Origin: Granulosicoccus sp036478595
Lineage (GTDB): Bacteria; Pseudomonadota; Gammaproteobacteria; Granulosicoccales; Granulosicoccaceae
Direction of reading: 5' to 3'
Assembly: GCA_036478595.1 (NCBI GenBank)
Contig: JAZGEF010000032.1
Location: forward strand, 1 to 64,000
DNA: 64,000 nt
Shown here: in pieces, positions 52,444-60,848 of the stretch
How the letters are laid out: every line of letters starts with the position of its first letter
Position numbering within the stretch: the first letter of the stretch is position 1
The notes under the pieces: generated by a model
What the model was told of the DNA's origin: nothing
The model's input: the letters and a program-made list of their open reading frames with translations, nothing else
Databases searched by the model: none
Translations under genes and position numbers: made by a program

Positions 52444-52456
52444 CAGCGTGCCCCAG

Positions 52457-53212
52457 TTATACCGATAGAGTGGTTAGAGCGGATGCAGGTAATAGGTTAG
52501 GTATGCCCGGCCACTCCGAGCCTTGTGATAAATCAAAATCCGCTGGGTTAATCACCACATCGCTAGGATTTTTACCACGTGATTTAAATACCGATAGCTG
52601 CAGTTGTTGTGGGCTTGTTTGCATGCCTGCTTGTGTTGTTGCCGGTGCAACCGCCTGCCTAGTTGCCAACATATTTGCCTTGATGGCAATACGTATTGCC
52701 GCAGGTGAATGTTCCTTACAGGCATTGCCCGGCCTAAACACCGTAGCCCAAGCACGACCTGTTTCAGCAGCTAGTTGTAAGCGGCGTTGCTTTTGCGCTG
52801 TGCTGCGCCCAACCCAGCCAATCACTGCGGCAAATACACCAGCGCGCAATACCTGCTCACATGCCCATAAGGTGTCGGCATCGTCTTTACAATTAATGAT
52901 GAGTAAATGGTCTAGCTTGATACCAGCATTAGCTAATGCCGGTGCGTAGGGTACATGAGGAGGGTTGATCAATGCTGCCCATTGATCATCAGCAGTGATG
53001 CGTTGCAATGCGGGCAACAGCAAACTCAGCTCGCCAACACCTTGTTGCATGCACATTAGCTCTGTTAAGCAACCTATGCTCCAACCTTTGCCGGGCAGGG
53101 CATCATCCAGTGCACTGAAGCCTGTGGAGATGGAAGCATCGTTATTATATTGATCGCGCCCTCGCCATAATGCTGATTGGGTTTTCAGCAAGGCATCGAG
53201 GGCTGCGTTCAT
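52457..53212 (-). CDS. imuA: ImuA-like RecA/SulA-related protein
   Basis: This 251-residue protein has a RecA-like core lacking a normal Walker A. The typical ImuA opening STGFSALDDALPGKGWSIGCLTEL appears near 27-50, with the later segments LLIINCKDDADTLWACEQVLR and VIGWVGR. Its partner is ImuB in damage-induced mutagenesis. It lies 61 bases after lexA in the same direction, so it is probably cotranscribed with the repressor. Confidence 0.9.
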   Translation of the reverse strand: MNAALDALLKTQSALWRGRDQYNNDASISTGFSALDDALPGKGWSIGCLTELMCMQQGVGELSLLLPALQRITADDQWAALINPPHVPYAPALANAGIKLDHLLIINCKDDADTLWACEQVLRAGVFAAVIGWVGRSTAQKQRRLQLAAETGRAWATVFRPGNACKEHSPAAIRIAIKANMLATRQAVAPATTQAGMQTSPQQLQLSVFKSRGKNPSDVVINPADFDLSQGSEWPGIPNLLPASALTTLSV

Positions 53213-53273
53213 GATTTAGTTCGCAGGTGTGCGCTGCAAGGTATTCGCAAGCTTGCCTGCGAGTAAGCTTGGG

Positions 53274-53882
53274 CTAGTGGCCGCGACGTAACACACCTAC
53301 GTATACCCCTTCGATAGAGAATTCCTGCTCACGTAAGTCAACCCGGATAGGATCGAAATCTTCGTTTTCAGGGTGCAGAGTCACGATGTTGCCACGTTGT
53401 TTAAATCGCTTAACAGTTACTTCGTCATCTACACGCGCCACAATAATCTGATTGGTATGAGCCTCTTGAGTGGCATGCACCGCCAGCAGGTCGCCATCCA
53501 ATATGCCGACATCCTGCATACTCATGCCTTGCACCGTGAGTAAATAATCCGCATGCGGGTGAAATAGATCCGGGCTCATCGTTACATACTCTTCGATGTT
53601 TTCATCCGACATAATCGGCTCACCGGCTGCTACACGTCCAACCAATGGCACGCCACCCTGAGCGCTCTCATCCTCAACAATGCGAATGCCCCGAGAAGTG
53701 CCAGGGATCAGTTCAATTACCCCCTTTTTCTCCAACGCTTTAAGGTGATCATCTGCTGCAGTAGGCGAGCGAAAGCCAAAATACTCACATATGTCAGTAC
53801 GAGTAGGCGGAAACCCAGTTGTCGCAATATGCGACTGGATCATGCTAAGGATTTCTTTCTGGCGCCGAGTAAGCTGCTGCAT
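53274..53882 (-). CDS. lexA: LexA repressor
   Basis: This 202-residue SOS repressor/autoprotease has an N-terminal winged helix-turn-helix (about 1-65) and a C-terminal protease domain. The self-cleavage site is Ala-Gly in GRVAAGEP, the catalytic Ser lies in GMSMQD, and the Lys in DDEVTVKRFK. In the recognition helix the E. coli SPNAAEEHL reads SPTAADDHL, changing three base-contact positions. I chose ATG 53882 (MQQLTRRQK) by alignment to E. coli LexA. A palindrome upstream is the likely self-operator. It heads lexA-imuA-imuB. Confidence 0.96.
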   Translation of the reverse strand: MQQLTRRQKEILSMIQSHIATTGFPPTRTDICEYFGFRSPTAADDHLKALEKKGVIELIPGTSRGIRIVEDESAQGGVPLVGRVAAGEPIMSDENIEEYVTMSPDLFHPHADYLLTVQGMSMQDVGILDGDLLAVHATQEAHTNQIIVARVDDEVTVKRFKQRGNIVTLHPENEDFDPIRVDLREQEFSIEGVYVGVLRRGH

Positions 53883-53917
53883 GGTATATAACATCGGTTT
53901 TGAGTATAGCTGATTAT

Positions 53918-53937
53918 ATTTACAGTTTACTGTAAAT
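53918..53937. promoter_or_regulatory. Probable LexA operator (non-E. coli type palindrome)
   Basis: ATTTACAGTTTACTGTAAAT is a perfect palindrome in its outer 8-base arms around TTTA, starting 36 bases upstream of the lexA ATG. The halves are arranged as ACAG-N4-CTGT, the reverse of the E. coli box CTGT-N8-ACAG. Confidence 0.75.
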
Positions 53938-54318
53938 GCAAGCAGCATCGTACAAAAAATGGTGAATGGGCAAAAAACACAAAACGTTTCCGCGGGGGTG
54001 TTTTGTTTTCGTTGATGAAAATTGGTTAAGTTTTGGGCGAGTATCTAATTCTCTTTGGATATTTCTAACAGATCTTCAGGCAGCAGAATGCTGTTGAGCC
54101 CCTTTTCTGTATGATCTACCTTGCCAACGCTGTAAGTCCTGCGGAAACATCCATCTGCGGCGTGGCCTAACGAGGTGCACTCGACACTGGGTCCTGCCAC
54201 AGAACGTGGGTTTTGCCCACAAGGCGCGCCAGCCTCCAGTCGGAAGTACAAGTATTCATTTGATGTGACTGAAATTCTCAGTTTTTTGTGTTCAATAGAC
54301 AATAGGGATTTTAAAATC
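53938..54318. other. Intergenic region between divergent lexA and LysE genes
   Basis: About 380 bases that should include the promoters of both genes. I see no supported gene or RNA. Confidence 0.55.
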
Positions 54319-54963
54319 ATGTTCGATTACGGCCTAGTCCACTGGATTTCCTTTTTTACTGCAGCGTTACTTTTGCACCTTTCGCCTGGCCCTGATATGG
54401 CGTTTATTCTTGGGCAAACAATCAAAGGTGGGAGAGTGAAGGGATTTTCAGCGATGGGTGGAATATGGATGGGTGCCGCATGCCACGCACTAGTAGCTGC
54501 CTTCGGTCTCTCCGCTGTGTTCATGACATCAGCAATTGCTTTCCTTGCATTGAAATGGATCGGCGCCATGTATCTTATTTGGCTGGGCATGCAGGCGATC
54601 AGGTCAAGAGGCTCGTCCTTTCTTTCAAATGAGGCATTAACGATTGCACCGGTATTGAGTAATTGGAAGGTATTCCAACAGGGTTTAATGGTCTCTTTGT
54701 TAAATCCAAAGGTGGCCATCTTTTTCATGGCATTTTTGCCGCAGTTTGTAGTGGCAGGCCAGGGAGCAACGTCCGCCCAGCTGTTGCTGCATGGTTTTTT
54801 AATAGTGCTCGTCGCTGGTGCAGTGGAGCCCCCAATAATCCTATTAGCGGACAGCTTGGCCGGTAGGTTCCGTGGATCGAAGAAACTAGGTCTATGGTTA
54901 GACCGAAGCCTAGGTTGTTTACTGATTGGTTTAGGTATCAAGCTCGCTACAAGCGAGCGATGA
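54319..54963 (+). CDS. LysE/RhtB family exporter
   Basis: This 214-residue inner-membrane exporter has six hydrophobic helices and the family signature LHLSPGPDMAFILGQTIKGG near the N-terminus (about 16-36). The helix with LVSLLNPKVAIFFMAFLPQF-like sequence (MVSLLNPKVAIFFMAFLPQF) comes in the second half. These proteins export amino acids such as lysine, threonine or homoserine lactone; the substrate is unknown. I chose ATG 54319 because upstream in-frame residues do not match the family. It is monocistronic. Confidence 0.92.
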   Translation: MFDYGLVHWISFFTAALLLHLSPGPDMAFILGQTIKGGRVKGFSAMGGIWMGAACHALVAAFGLSAVFMTSAIAFLALKWIGAMYLIWLGMQAIRSRGSSFLSNEALTIAPVLSNWKVFQQGLMVSLLNPKVAIFFMAFLPQFVVAGQGATSAQLLLHGFLIVLVAGAVEPPIILLADSLAGRFRGSKKLGLWLDRSLGCLLIGLGIKLATSER

Positions 54964-55224
54964 AATCAATATTGCGAAGTTCCACTTCGGGAACGCGGTG
55001 ATTCAATAAATAGTAAAAACGCTCTGCGACGCAAACCTAACGGTTCGTTGGAACGATCGCTTGTTACGGTCGTAGAACGTGGCAACGCCACGATATATTT
55101 CTAGTAGTTTTAAGCTAGTGCATTTCGTTGTTCAATCAAGTTATCCCACTTGATCATTTGCATGGACGGTCGATGTTGGGTATTCTGAATAGGGATAGAG
55201 GCTGGAACCAAGGGAAGTCATATT

Positions 55225-56064
55225 ATGTACAGACGGGTTGAATTTCGCTTAAATTGGTTGCCAAACTTTATTCTATTGCTAGGTATCTCTATTACCATTG
55301 GTGTGTCCATTGCAGTCGCTGGCACCAGTGCTCCTAAAGGCCACCAAGCCACCGGTGATATTCAAACGGACACAGTGGCGTTACTGGGGCGATTCGGGGA
55401 GCTGATTGCTCGTGAACGAGCATATAAAGAAACTATCTACGAGATGTATAGAAATACGCGGGGTGAGTCGCCATTTAAAGTGGATGATTCAACGCTTGAT
55501 GCAGTGCTTGGAGACAATTTATTAGAACTCTATGATGAAGTGTTACCTAAGCTTGAAGCATTGGGACAGAAAAGTCGTCGCATTCAAATAGCACTTCGTT
55601 TTGATCGCAAAGTTCAAGAAAATCTTATCGCTGGCGAACGAGTAGAAGGCATTAATAAAGGTGCCGTCAATAACGTCATTGCTCATTATAAGATCGCAAT
55701 AGAAAAGATTGATATTAGTACACGCCAACTTCTACTCACAGAGTCACTTCTACTGCGCCGCGCGGCAGATACTCTTGCACAGGCACTTAACCAATCGGGC
55801 GACGTAGTCGACTACGTTAGCTATGTTAGAGCGTCTCATTTGTTGGCAATGCCACGGCAAGTAAAGGGTTTTTCGCAGCCTCGTTGCAACATTGAGGGTG
55901 ATGCGTTAAAGCAGTCGCGCACCATTCGTAACAATGTTTCGGACAGATTCTTTTTTGATGAAAATATGAAATTCCAGAGCTCTGTACAAGCGTTATATGA
56001 TGCTGCTGGATTAGTTGAGGCGCAAGCTTTGTTGTTGAACCAAAATGGGTCGCATTGTAAGTAG
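55225..56064 (+). CDS. Uncharacterised membrane-anchored helical protein
   Basis: This 279-residue protein has one hydrophobic N-terminal segment (about 12-33, LPNFILLLGISITIGVSIAVA) that is a signal anchor or uncleaved signal. The rest is mostly helical and charged, with regular leucines (VLGDNLLELYDEVLPKLEALG) and few aromatic residues. Two cysteines near 218 and 278 could pair in the periplasm. I recognise no family. It stands alone after the LysE gene with a good AAGGGAAG ribosome site. Confidence 0.65.
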   Translation: MYRRVEFRLNWLPNFILLLGISITIGVSIAVAGTSAPKGHQATGDIQTDTVALLGRFGELIARERAYKETIYEMYRNTRGESPFKVDDSTLDAVLGDNLLELYDEVLPKLEALGQKSRRIQIALRFDRKVQENLIAGERVEGINKGAVNNVIAHYKIAIEKIDISTRQLLLTESLLLRRAADTLAQALNQSGDVVDYVSYVRASHLLAMPRQVKGFSQPRCNIEGDALKQSRTIRNNVSDRFFFDENMKFQSSVQALYDAAGLVEAQALLLNQNGSHCK

Positions 56065-56653
56065 CACTTGAAGCGGCTGGTTTTTCACTCTTGGTGTAGC
56101 TGGGCTAGGATGAGTGTCAGCGGGTGAGAATATCGCCAGTGTACAAGCGACCGGAGACACGTTGCAAAATCGGATGCAAATGGCCTAATGATGTTCTTGA
56201 CTAATACATTTTGGTAGAAAAACCAGATCTAACTTTTTACTAAGCAAGTGAGTACGCCTCTGTTGCCATCATGCCCCAACCCAAACACAAGTGGCTATCC
56301 TTTGATAGACCACTTCGAACGCTCAGACTCCCAGAAGGATGACTTGTGAGATTAGTCTTAACCGACGCAATTCAATGAACGTCGGAATAAATTAAATAGC
56401 GTTCAGCCATATAGACCCGTAGCCACGTGAACGCATTCTGGAGTTGGGGTTTGGTGGTGGTGACATTCGCAACTAATTTTAAATTTGTATACTCGTGCAC
56501 GAAATTCGTTAAAGCCTGCCACAAACAAACATGCGCATTGTTAATCTGTTCGCAAATATTTAAAGATTTACCCCGAATTGCCGCCCAGCTGTGTGACACC
56601 CAACAATTCAAGGGCAAGCCACTTTCGGCAATTCAATTTTACGGGGAGGATTT
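56065..56653. other. Long non-coding stretch
   Basis: About 590 bases with no gene I can support. AT-rich parts near the end precede the large lipoprotein gene and probably hold its promoter and a GGGGAGGA ribosome-binding sequence. Confidence 0.6.
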
Positions 56654-59005
56654 ATGAAACCCGATCATCTAAAAAGTTCTTGGGCAGTGATCATGCCTTT
56701 AGTGTTTACCGTTGCCTGCGGCGGCGGTTCTTCATCAAACACACCTGAAGCCGGCGAAGCAAATGCCGCTGGCACTACCGAACAAATCATTACTGGCCGC
56801 GTGGCTGATGGCTACCTGCAAGGTGCGGTCGTGTGTATTGACATCAATGAAAACGGTCACTGTAATCCGGACGAACCGCAAGTCGAATCGGGTGAAGGCG
56901 GTAGCTATGCTCTTGGCATACCTGCTAATGGTGTAGGTAAACCCGTAATAGCGGAGGTGCCAGCGACAGCAATTGACGAAGATACCGGTATGCCATTTGG
57001 TAAGGAGCTGGTACTGAGTACGCCGGGCGACAGGCCACAATTTGTAAGCCCAATTACAACACTGGTACACCAGGAACTCAAAAACAATCCGAATCTGAAT
57101 ACCGAAGATGCCGCCGCCGCGGTTCTTGAAACACTCGGTTTGCCTGGCGAGGAAGATTCCACTCTGTTTACTGACTACATTGTCAGCAGCAACGACGTCG
57201 ACGAGCAAAAAAGCGAAAAATTTAAATTTTTACACCAAACTGCCCGCGTAGTGGCAAGCATGATGGATGAAATTCATGCCGATGTAGAAGCTGCGGCGAG
57301 CGCACAAGGGATCGATGTGGATTCGGAAGCAACCGCTGCAGCCATTCGTGATCTGGTGCGCGAGGAAATCCGTGCCCAGTTGCCCAATATTTCCGCAGCC
57401 GTTGCTGATCGTATTCTGCAAATTGAAGAATCGGCCCAAGCGGGAAATGGCGAGGCTGTCGGAATAACCGATGAACTTGATCCGGATTCCATCGCAGGCA
57501 GTTTGGGTGATAGAGATCTGACGATGGACATCGCCGATAAAATCGAAGCCGTCAAAAACGAAGCACCTGTGCGACAGGCTAAGATGAACGAACTGCTGGC
57601 GGCGGGGATTTATATCATCGATGTAGATTGTGAACGCCTTGATGAGCACGGGCCCGAGGATGGTCTCGTTGAACCAGTTATTGAACAAACTGCGGTAAAG
57701 TTGAGCGATGAGGGTGTACCGGAGGTCGTCAATCTGCCTGATTATTGCACCGCCGAATATACTCATGTCATCACCGAAGCCATCATTGATTCGGCAGTCG
57801 ACGCTGTTGTAGCTTCTGCGGCCAATCTCATTGTCACACACTACTACTATGGTTTTGATGATGCGACCGGCAGTGATGGGTGGATCATGTCAGACCAGAC
57901 TCGCGAAGAACGCCCACATCTGCTAACTCTGGTAAATGGAGACTGGACACCGGTTGAGCACGAAGGCCCTTATGGCGTCGTGGAATTTACCGCTGATGGC
58001 GCAGCTGTCATGAACACCGATGAAGGTAAGCTACTGGTATATGCATCCAGCCGGGATCTGTCTGGCAAATCGGTGTTGCACCATATCCTCAATCGGGGTG
58101 CCAACGATTCTCTGGCCAGCCTGGTTGATGAATCTAAGAATTTCCCTGATGATTCGAAGGTGCATCAGTTGCATATCAAGCGCAACGCCTCACTGATCGT
58201 GATGTTTAACTGGTATCCAGACTCAGATGATGCCGACATTGACCAATGCGCCGAGTTTGCAGGTAACTGCAATGTCGTTCATGTGAAAGATGAAGCTTCT
58301 TATTCGCCTATGCCACTTGCAAGCCTTGGTGACCTGTACGATGGAGCCGTGATTAACGCAGTAGCCTACGATAAAATGAGGCATTTGCCGGTTGATGTGG
58401 CATTACATGTGAAGCCGGTTGATGCAGTAGTTACCGCCACTAATAAAATTACAAGCGACACCGGCCCGGTGTCAAACGACAAACGAGGCGGGACAGCAAG
58501 TTGGACTGTTTCGCCACGAGACTCTGGTATTGAACCCGTTCCGGGAACCAGGCCTGAGGAGCCGAAGGAATGTGTAGAAGAGATTAGCTATAGCGATGAA
58601 GGGGTAGAAGTGCCACCTACCGACGAAGAAATGAGAAATCCTGACTGCGCGCTGCGATTACCAGAAATCTCAACAGACCTTGCTCGGAACGATTTTACTA
58701 CCGACGGTACTGTAGTTGAGCATGCTGAGGAAGTAGTGATTGGTGAGAGCCGATGGTACACAGTGAGTGTCCAAGGCGTTGACATGGTTGTCATTGAAGT
58801 GCCTGTCAGTGTTCGCCATCGTTTGGACGAAGACGATATGGCCGAATTGCTGCTAATTCAGAACGGCGAGTTTGTCCGTCGAGGTGCTCGCATCGGAGAG
58901 CGCTCCGTTGATGATGAAACAGCTTACAACGCCGCTGCGTTTGATACGCTGTTGCCGGTGATTGTCGATTACGTCAAACCGCCCAGCGTAGAGCCACGAA
59001 TCTAG
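56654..59005 (+). CDS. Large secreted lipoprotein of unknown function
   Basis: This 783-residue lipoprotein has a signal ending at lipobox FTVACGGG (Cys22). The first domain (about 45-120: ITGRVADGYLQGAVVCIDIN, GHCNPDEP, GSYALGIPANG) is the carboxypeptidase-regulatory-like beta module with a Ca-type Asp/Asn loop, common in marine lipoproteins. A helical region (about 150-290) and a long Asp/Glu-rich part with eight or so cysteines follow. No enzyme motif is seen. It is probably displayed on the outer membrane. It starts an otherwise poorly characterised region. Confidence 0.8.
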   Translation: MKPDHLKSSWAVIMPLVFTVACGGGSSSNTPEAGEANAAGTTEQIITGRVADGYLQGAVVCIDINENGHCNPDEPQVESGEGGSYALGIPANGVGKPVIAEVPATAIDEDTGMPFGKELVLSTPGDRPQFVSPITTLVHQELKNNPNLNTEDAAAAVLETLGLPGEEDSTLFTDYIVSSNDVDEQKSEKFKFLHQTARVVASMMDEIHADVEAAASAQGIDVDSEATAAAIRDLVREEIRAQLPNISAAVADRILQIEESAQAGNGEAVGITDELDPDSIAGSLGDRDLTMDIADKIEAVKNEAPVRQAKMNELLAAGIYIIDVDCERLDEHGPEDGLVEPVIEQTAVKLSDEGVPEVVNLPDYCTAEYTHVITEAIIDSAVDAVVASAANLIVTHYYYGFDDATGSDGWIMSDQTREERPHLLTLVNGDWTPVEHEGPYGVVEFTADGAAVMNTDEGKLLVYASSRDLSGKSVLHHILNRGANDSLASLVDESKNFPDDSKVHQLHIKRNASLIVMFNWYPDSDDADIDQCAEFAGNCNVVHVKDEASYSPMPLASLGDLYDGAVINAVAYDKMRHLPVDVALHVKPVDAVVTATNKITSDTGPVSNDKRGGTASWTVSPRDSGIEPVPGTRPEEPKECVEEISYSDEGVEVPPTDEEMRNPDCALRLPEISTDLARNDFTTDGTVVEHAEEVVIGESRWYTVSVQGVDMVVIEVPVSVRHRLDEDDMAELLLIQNGEFVRRGARIGERSVDDETAYNAAAFDTLLPVIVDYVKPPSVEPRI

Positions 59006-59292
59006 ATCTACGCGGCTCGAAAACAGCGGGGCAAGTTCGCCCGTTGTTTCGCCGCACCAGGCTCTAATCGGAGCTAGTCAAAACGATACCTATGTCGGTA
59101 GCTTTTTTCAACTTGAAGAATTTTCTTGCCGAATGACCAGTGATGGTATTGGCAGACAAAGGATATTCCGTAGATACGTGGCTACACGCCTTCTATATTA
59201 GCCAGTAAATAGAGCAATTTTTTCTATGAGCTCTGTGGGACAACGGACCAATATCGATCCCTAAAAAACTGGAGCGGGGTTTGAGCGATTAA

Positions 59293-60162
59293 TCACAAGT
59301 TCTCGCGGTACGTACAATTCATGTTGGCGGCACTGAATTGATTCGCTCCAAACCCAGCCAGCGAATCGAAAAAGAAGAATATACCACTGTCTTCAATAGC
59401 TGCCCCTGCTTGAATGCCGTCACTGGATAAAAAAATCACCTTGGCTACGTCAACGATGACGTTGCCTTGCTTTGCTTCAACGAAACAGGACGCTCCTGAT
59501 ATAGAGTCGCCGCTTGTGTTCGTTAACAGCAGCCTAACCTCTGGTCGGCCTAACTGAGAGAGGTTGTAACCCAAAAACTCAAATTTTACTGGGTCAATGG
59601 ACAAATCGATACGGTTATTGTCGCCTTCTTTCCACTGGCAATTTATTTCCAATCTATTGAAGCTATCAAACCCGGCATCCTGATTAACAATGCGTGCCGG
59701 GTATACAGCGCTCTCTCCAATATCAATGACACTGAAATTAGCTGGCAACGCGATACCTTCTCCAACTTTTTCTGTATTGAGATAAACGGCCAGATTACAA
59801 CTTGCCTCAAAGATTGGCCTTTTACCGGCGTTATCAAGCCTTAAGGTTATTCGCGGCGAACCCATTGCAGTAAAGCCATAGCCAGTGATGCTGACCTCGA
59901 CGCCATTTTCAGAACCATTGTTTTCGATTTCAAGTTGCCCAATCAATTCGCTGCCAGGAATGCCTTCTGCCATGCTGCTAGGTAAGGAGATGGAGCCAAT
60001 TGCATCGAGTGAAAGTACAGTAGGGTCAGCGTTTTGATTATTCATGCCTTGTATTGGATCGGGAACAATCACCGAGTCATTGTCGTTATCATCACTACCA
60101 GAACTACTGCAGGCGGCGAGCAGAATAGTTATTAGCCCTATAGGCACAAATTTGAAATTCAA
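59293..60162 (-). CDS. Lipoprotein of unknown function with two repeated beta modules
   Basis: This 289-residue lipoprotein has lipobox LLAACSSS (Cys18) and then a Ser/Asp/Asn-rich linker. Two similar beta-rich modules follow. Compare VSITGYGFTAMGSPRITLRLDN with FEFLGYNLSQLGRPEVRLLLTN, each followed by a Cys-containing strand (ASCNLAVYL, ASCFVEAKQ). The duplication suggests an internal tandem repeat of about 95 residues with a disulfide-capable cysteine in each half. No family is recognised. It is convergent with the large lipoprotein gene. Confidence 0.72.
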   Translation of the reverse strand: MNFKFVPIGLITILLAACSSSGSDDNDNDSVIVPDPIQGMNNQNADPTVLSLDAIGSISLPSSMAEGIPGSELIGQLEIENNGSENGVEVSITGYGFTAMGSPRITLRLDNAGKRPIFEASCNLAVYLNTEKVGEGIALPANFSVIDIGESAVYPARIVNQDAGFDSFNRLEINCQWKEGDNNRIDLSIDPVKFEFLGYNLSQLGRPEVRLLLTNTSGDSISGASCFVEAKQGNVIVDVAKVIFLSSDGIQAGAAIEDSGIFFFFDSLAGFGANQFSAANMNCTYRENL

Positions 60163-60424
60163 TTCATTCTCCCTTACAACGTTGTTGCCATACCCTCGAT
60201 ACAGGATAGTTCGAGTCTAATTCAACTCGCATATATTGTGGCGTGACAGATCACCTTTTAGAAAAATTATCTGTCGCAGTTTATCAATACGCTACTTATT
60301 ATGTGAAACAGTTAGTTGTCCAGTCGAGGAATGGCCTTTTCATGCGCAAGTATTACGTCCTGCAATAACCCAGCTACCAATAGCTAATATGCGAATCCGA
60401 TAGGCAGTATTTGGCCAACACACG

Positions 60425-60765
60425 TTGATTACTAATTCAACCCCGGCCCTAAGCAACGACATTGAAGTTCAGCTCGAATATCGTAACCAAGATAATTCGA
60501 TAATCCGCGATTATTCAGTTGTTACCAGCGGGTTGTACCGCGCCCATCGATCAACGGAGGCCAACATCTACACCTGTGCTGAAGGAGGCGGCAGCTCAAG
60601 GATAGATGATGTCGTTGTCGAATGGGGGCCAAAAGATATCTTCGTTGTGCCATCTTGGAAAACGGTTGTGCGCACAGCGCGCAACGAAAGCGTGCTGTTT
60701 CATTTTTCGATCGGCCGGTTCAAGAGATGCTTGGCCTCTGGCGCGAATCACGCGGCAATGCCTAA
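60425..60765 (+). pseudogene. Frameshifted remnant of a gentisate 1,2-dioxygenase-like cupin
   Basis: The plus strand reads cupin-like residues: YRAHRSTEANIYTCAEGGGS, VVVEWGPKDIFVVPSWKTVV and ESVLFHFS. The frame then changes by one base near 60705 and the other frame continues FDRPVQEMLGLWRE to a stop at 60765. Together they match the C-terminal cupin of gentisate dioxygenase-type enzymes (histidine and glutamate strands, then DRPV-GLxRE ending). The first cupin and a proper start are missing. The unshifted frame runs on into an Arg/Lys/Ser-rich tail unlike the family. This is a decayed gene, not a functional CDS. Confidence 0.72.
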
Positions 60766-60848
60766 GAGGCGAAAATCGAAGGCAAATGGAAGTTCGAACT
60801 CAGTGTAGCGGCGCGGGAAAAATCTACGCCCGCGCCGCGGCTGATGCT

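Noticed and set aside
54160..54230. Possible integron attC site (a GCCTAAC word upstream of the LysE gene)
   Set aside because: No matching GTTAGGC partner or folded structure could be found at a suitable distance, and no integrase is present.
54045..54320. 91-residue minus-strand frame upstream of the LysE gene
   Set aside because: Composition is not protein-like enough, no family is recognised, and it overlaps the expected divergent promoter region.
56372..56657. Overlapping small frames on both strands before the large lipoprotein
   Set aside because: Neither has recognisable motifs or a convincing ribosome site, and the plus-strand frame runs into the promoter and ribosome-binding region of the lipoprotein.
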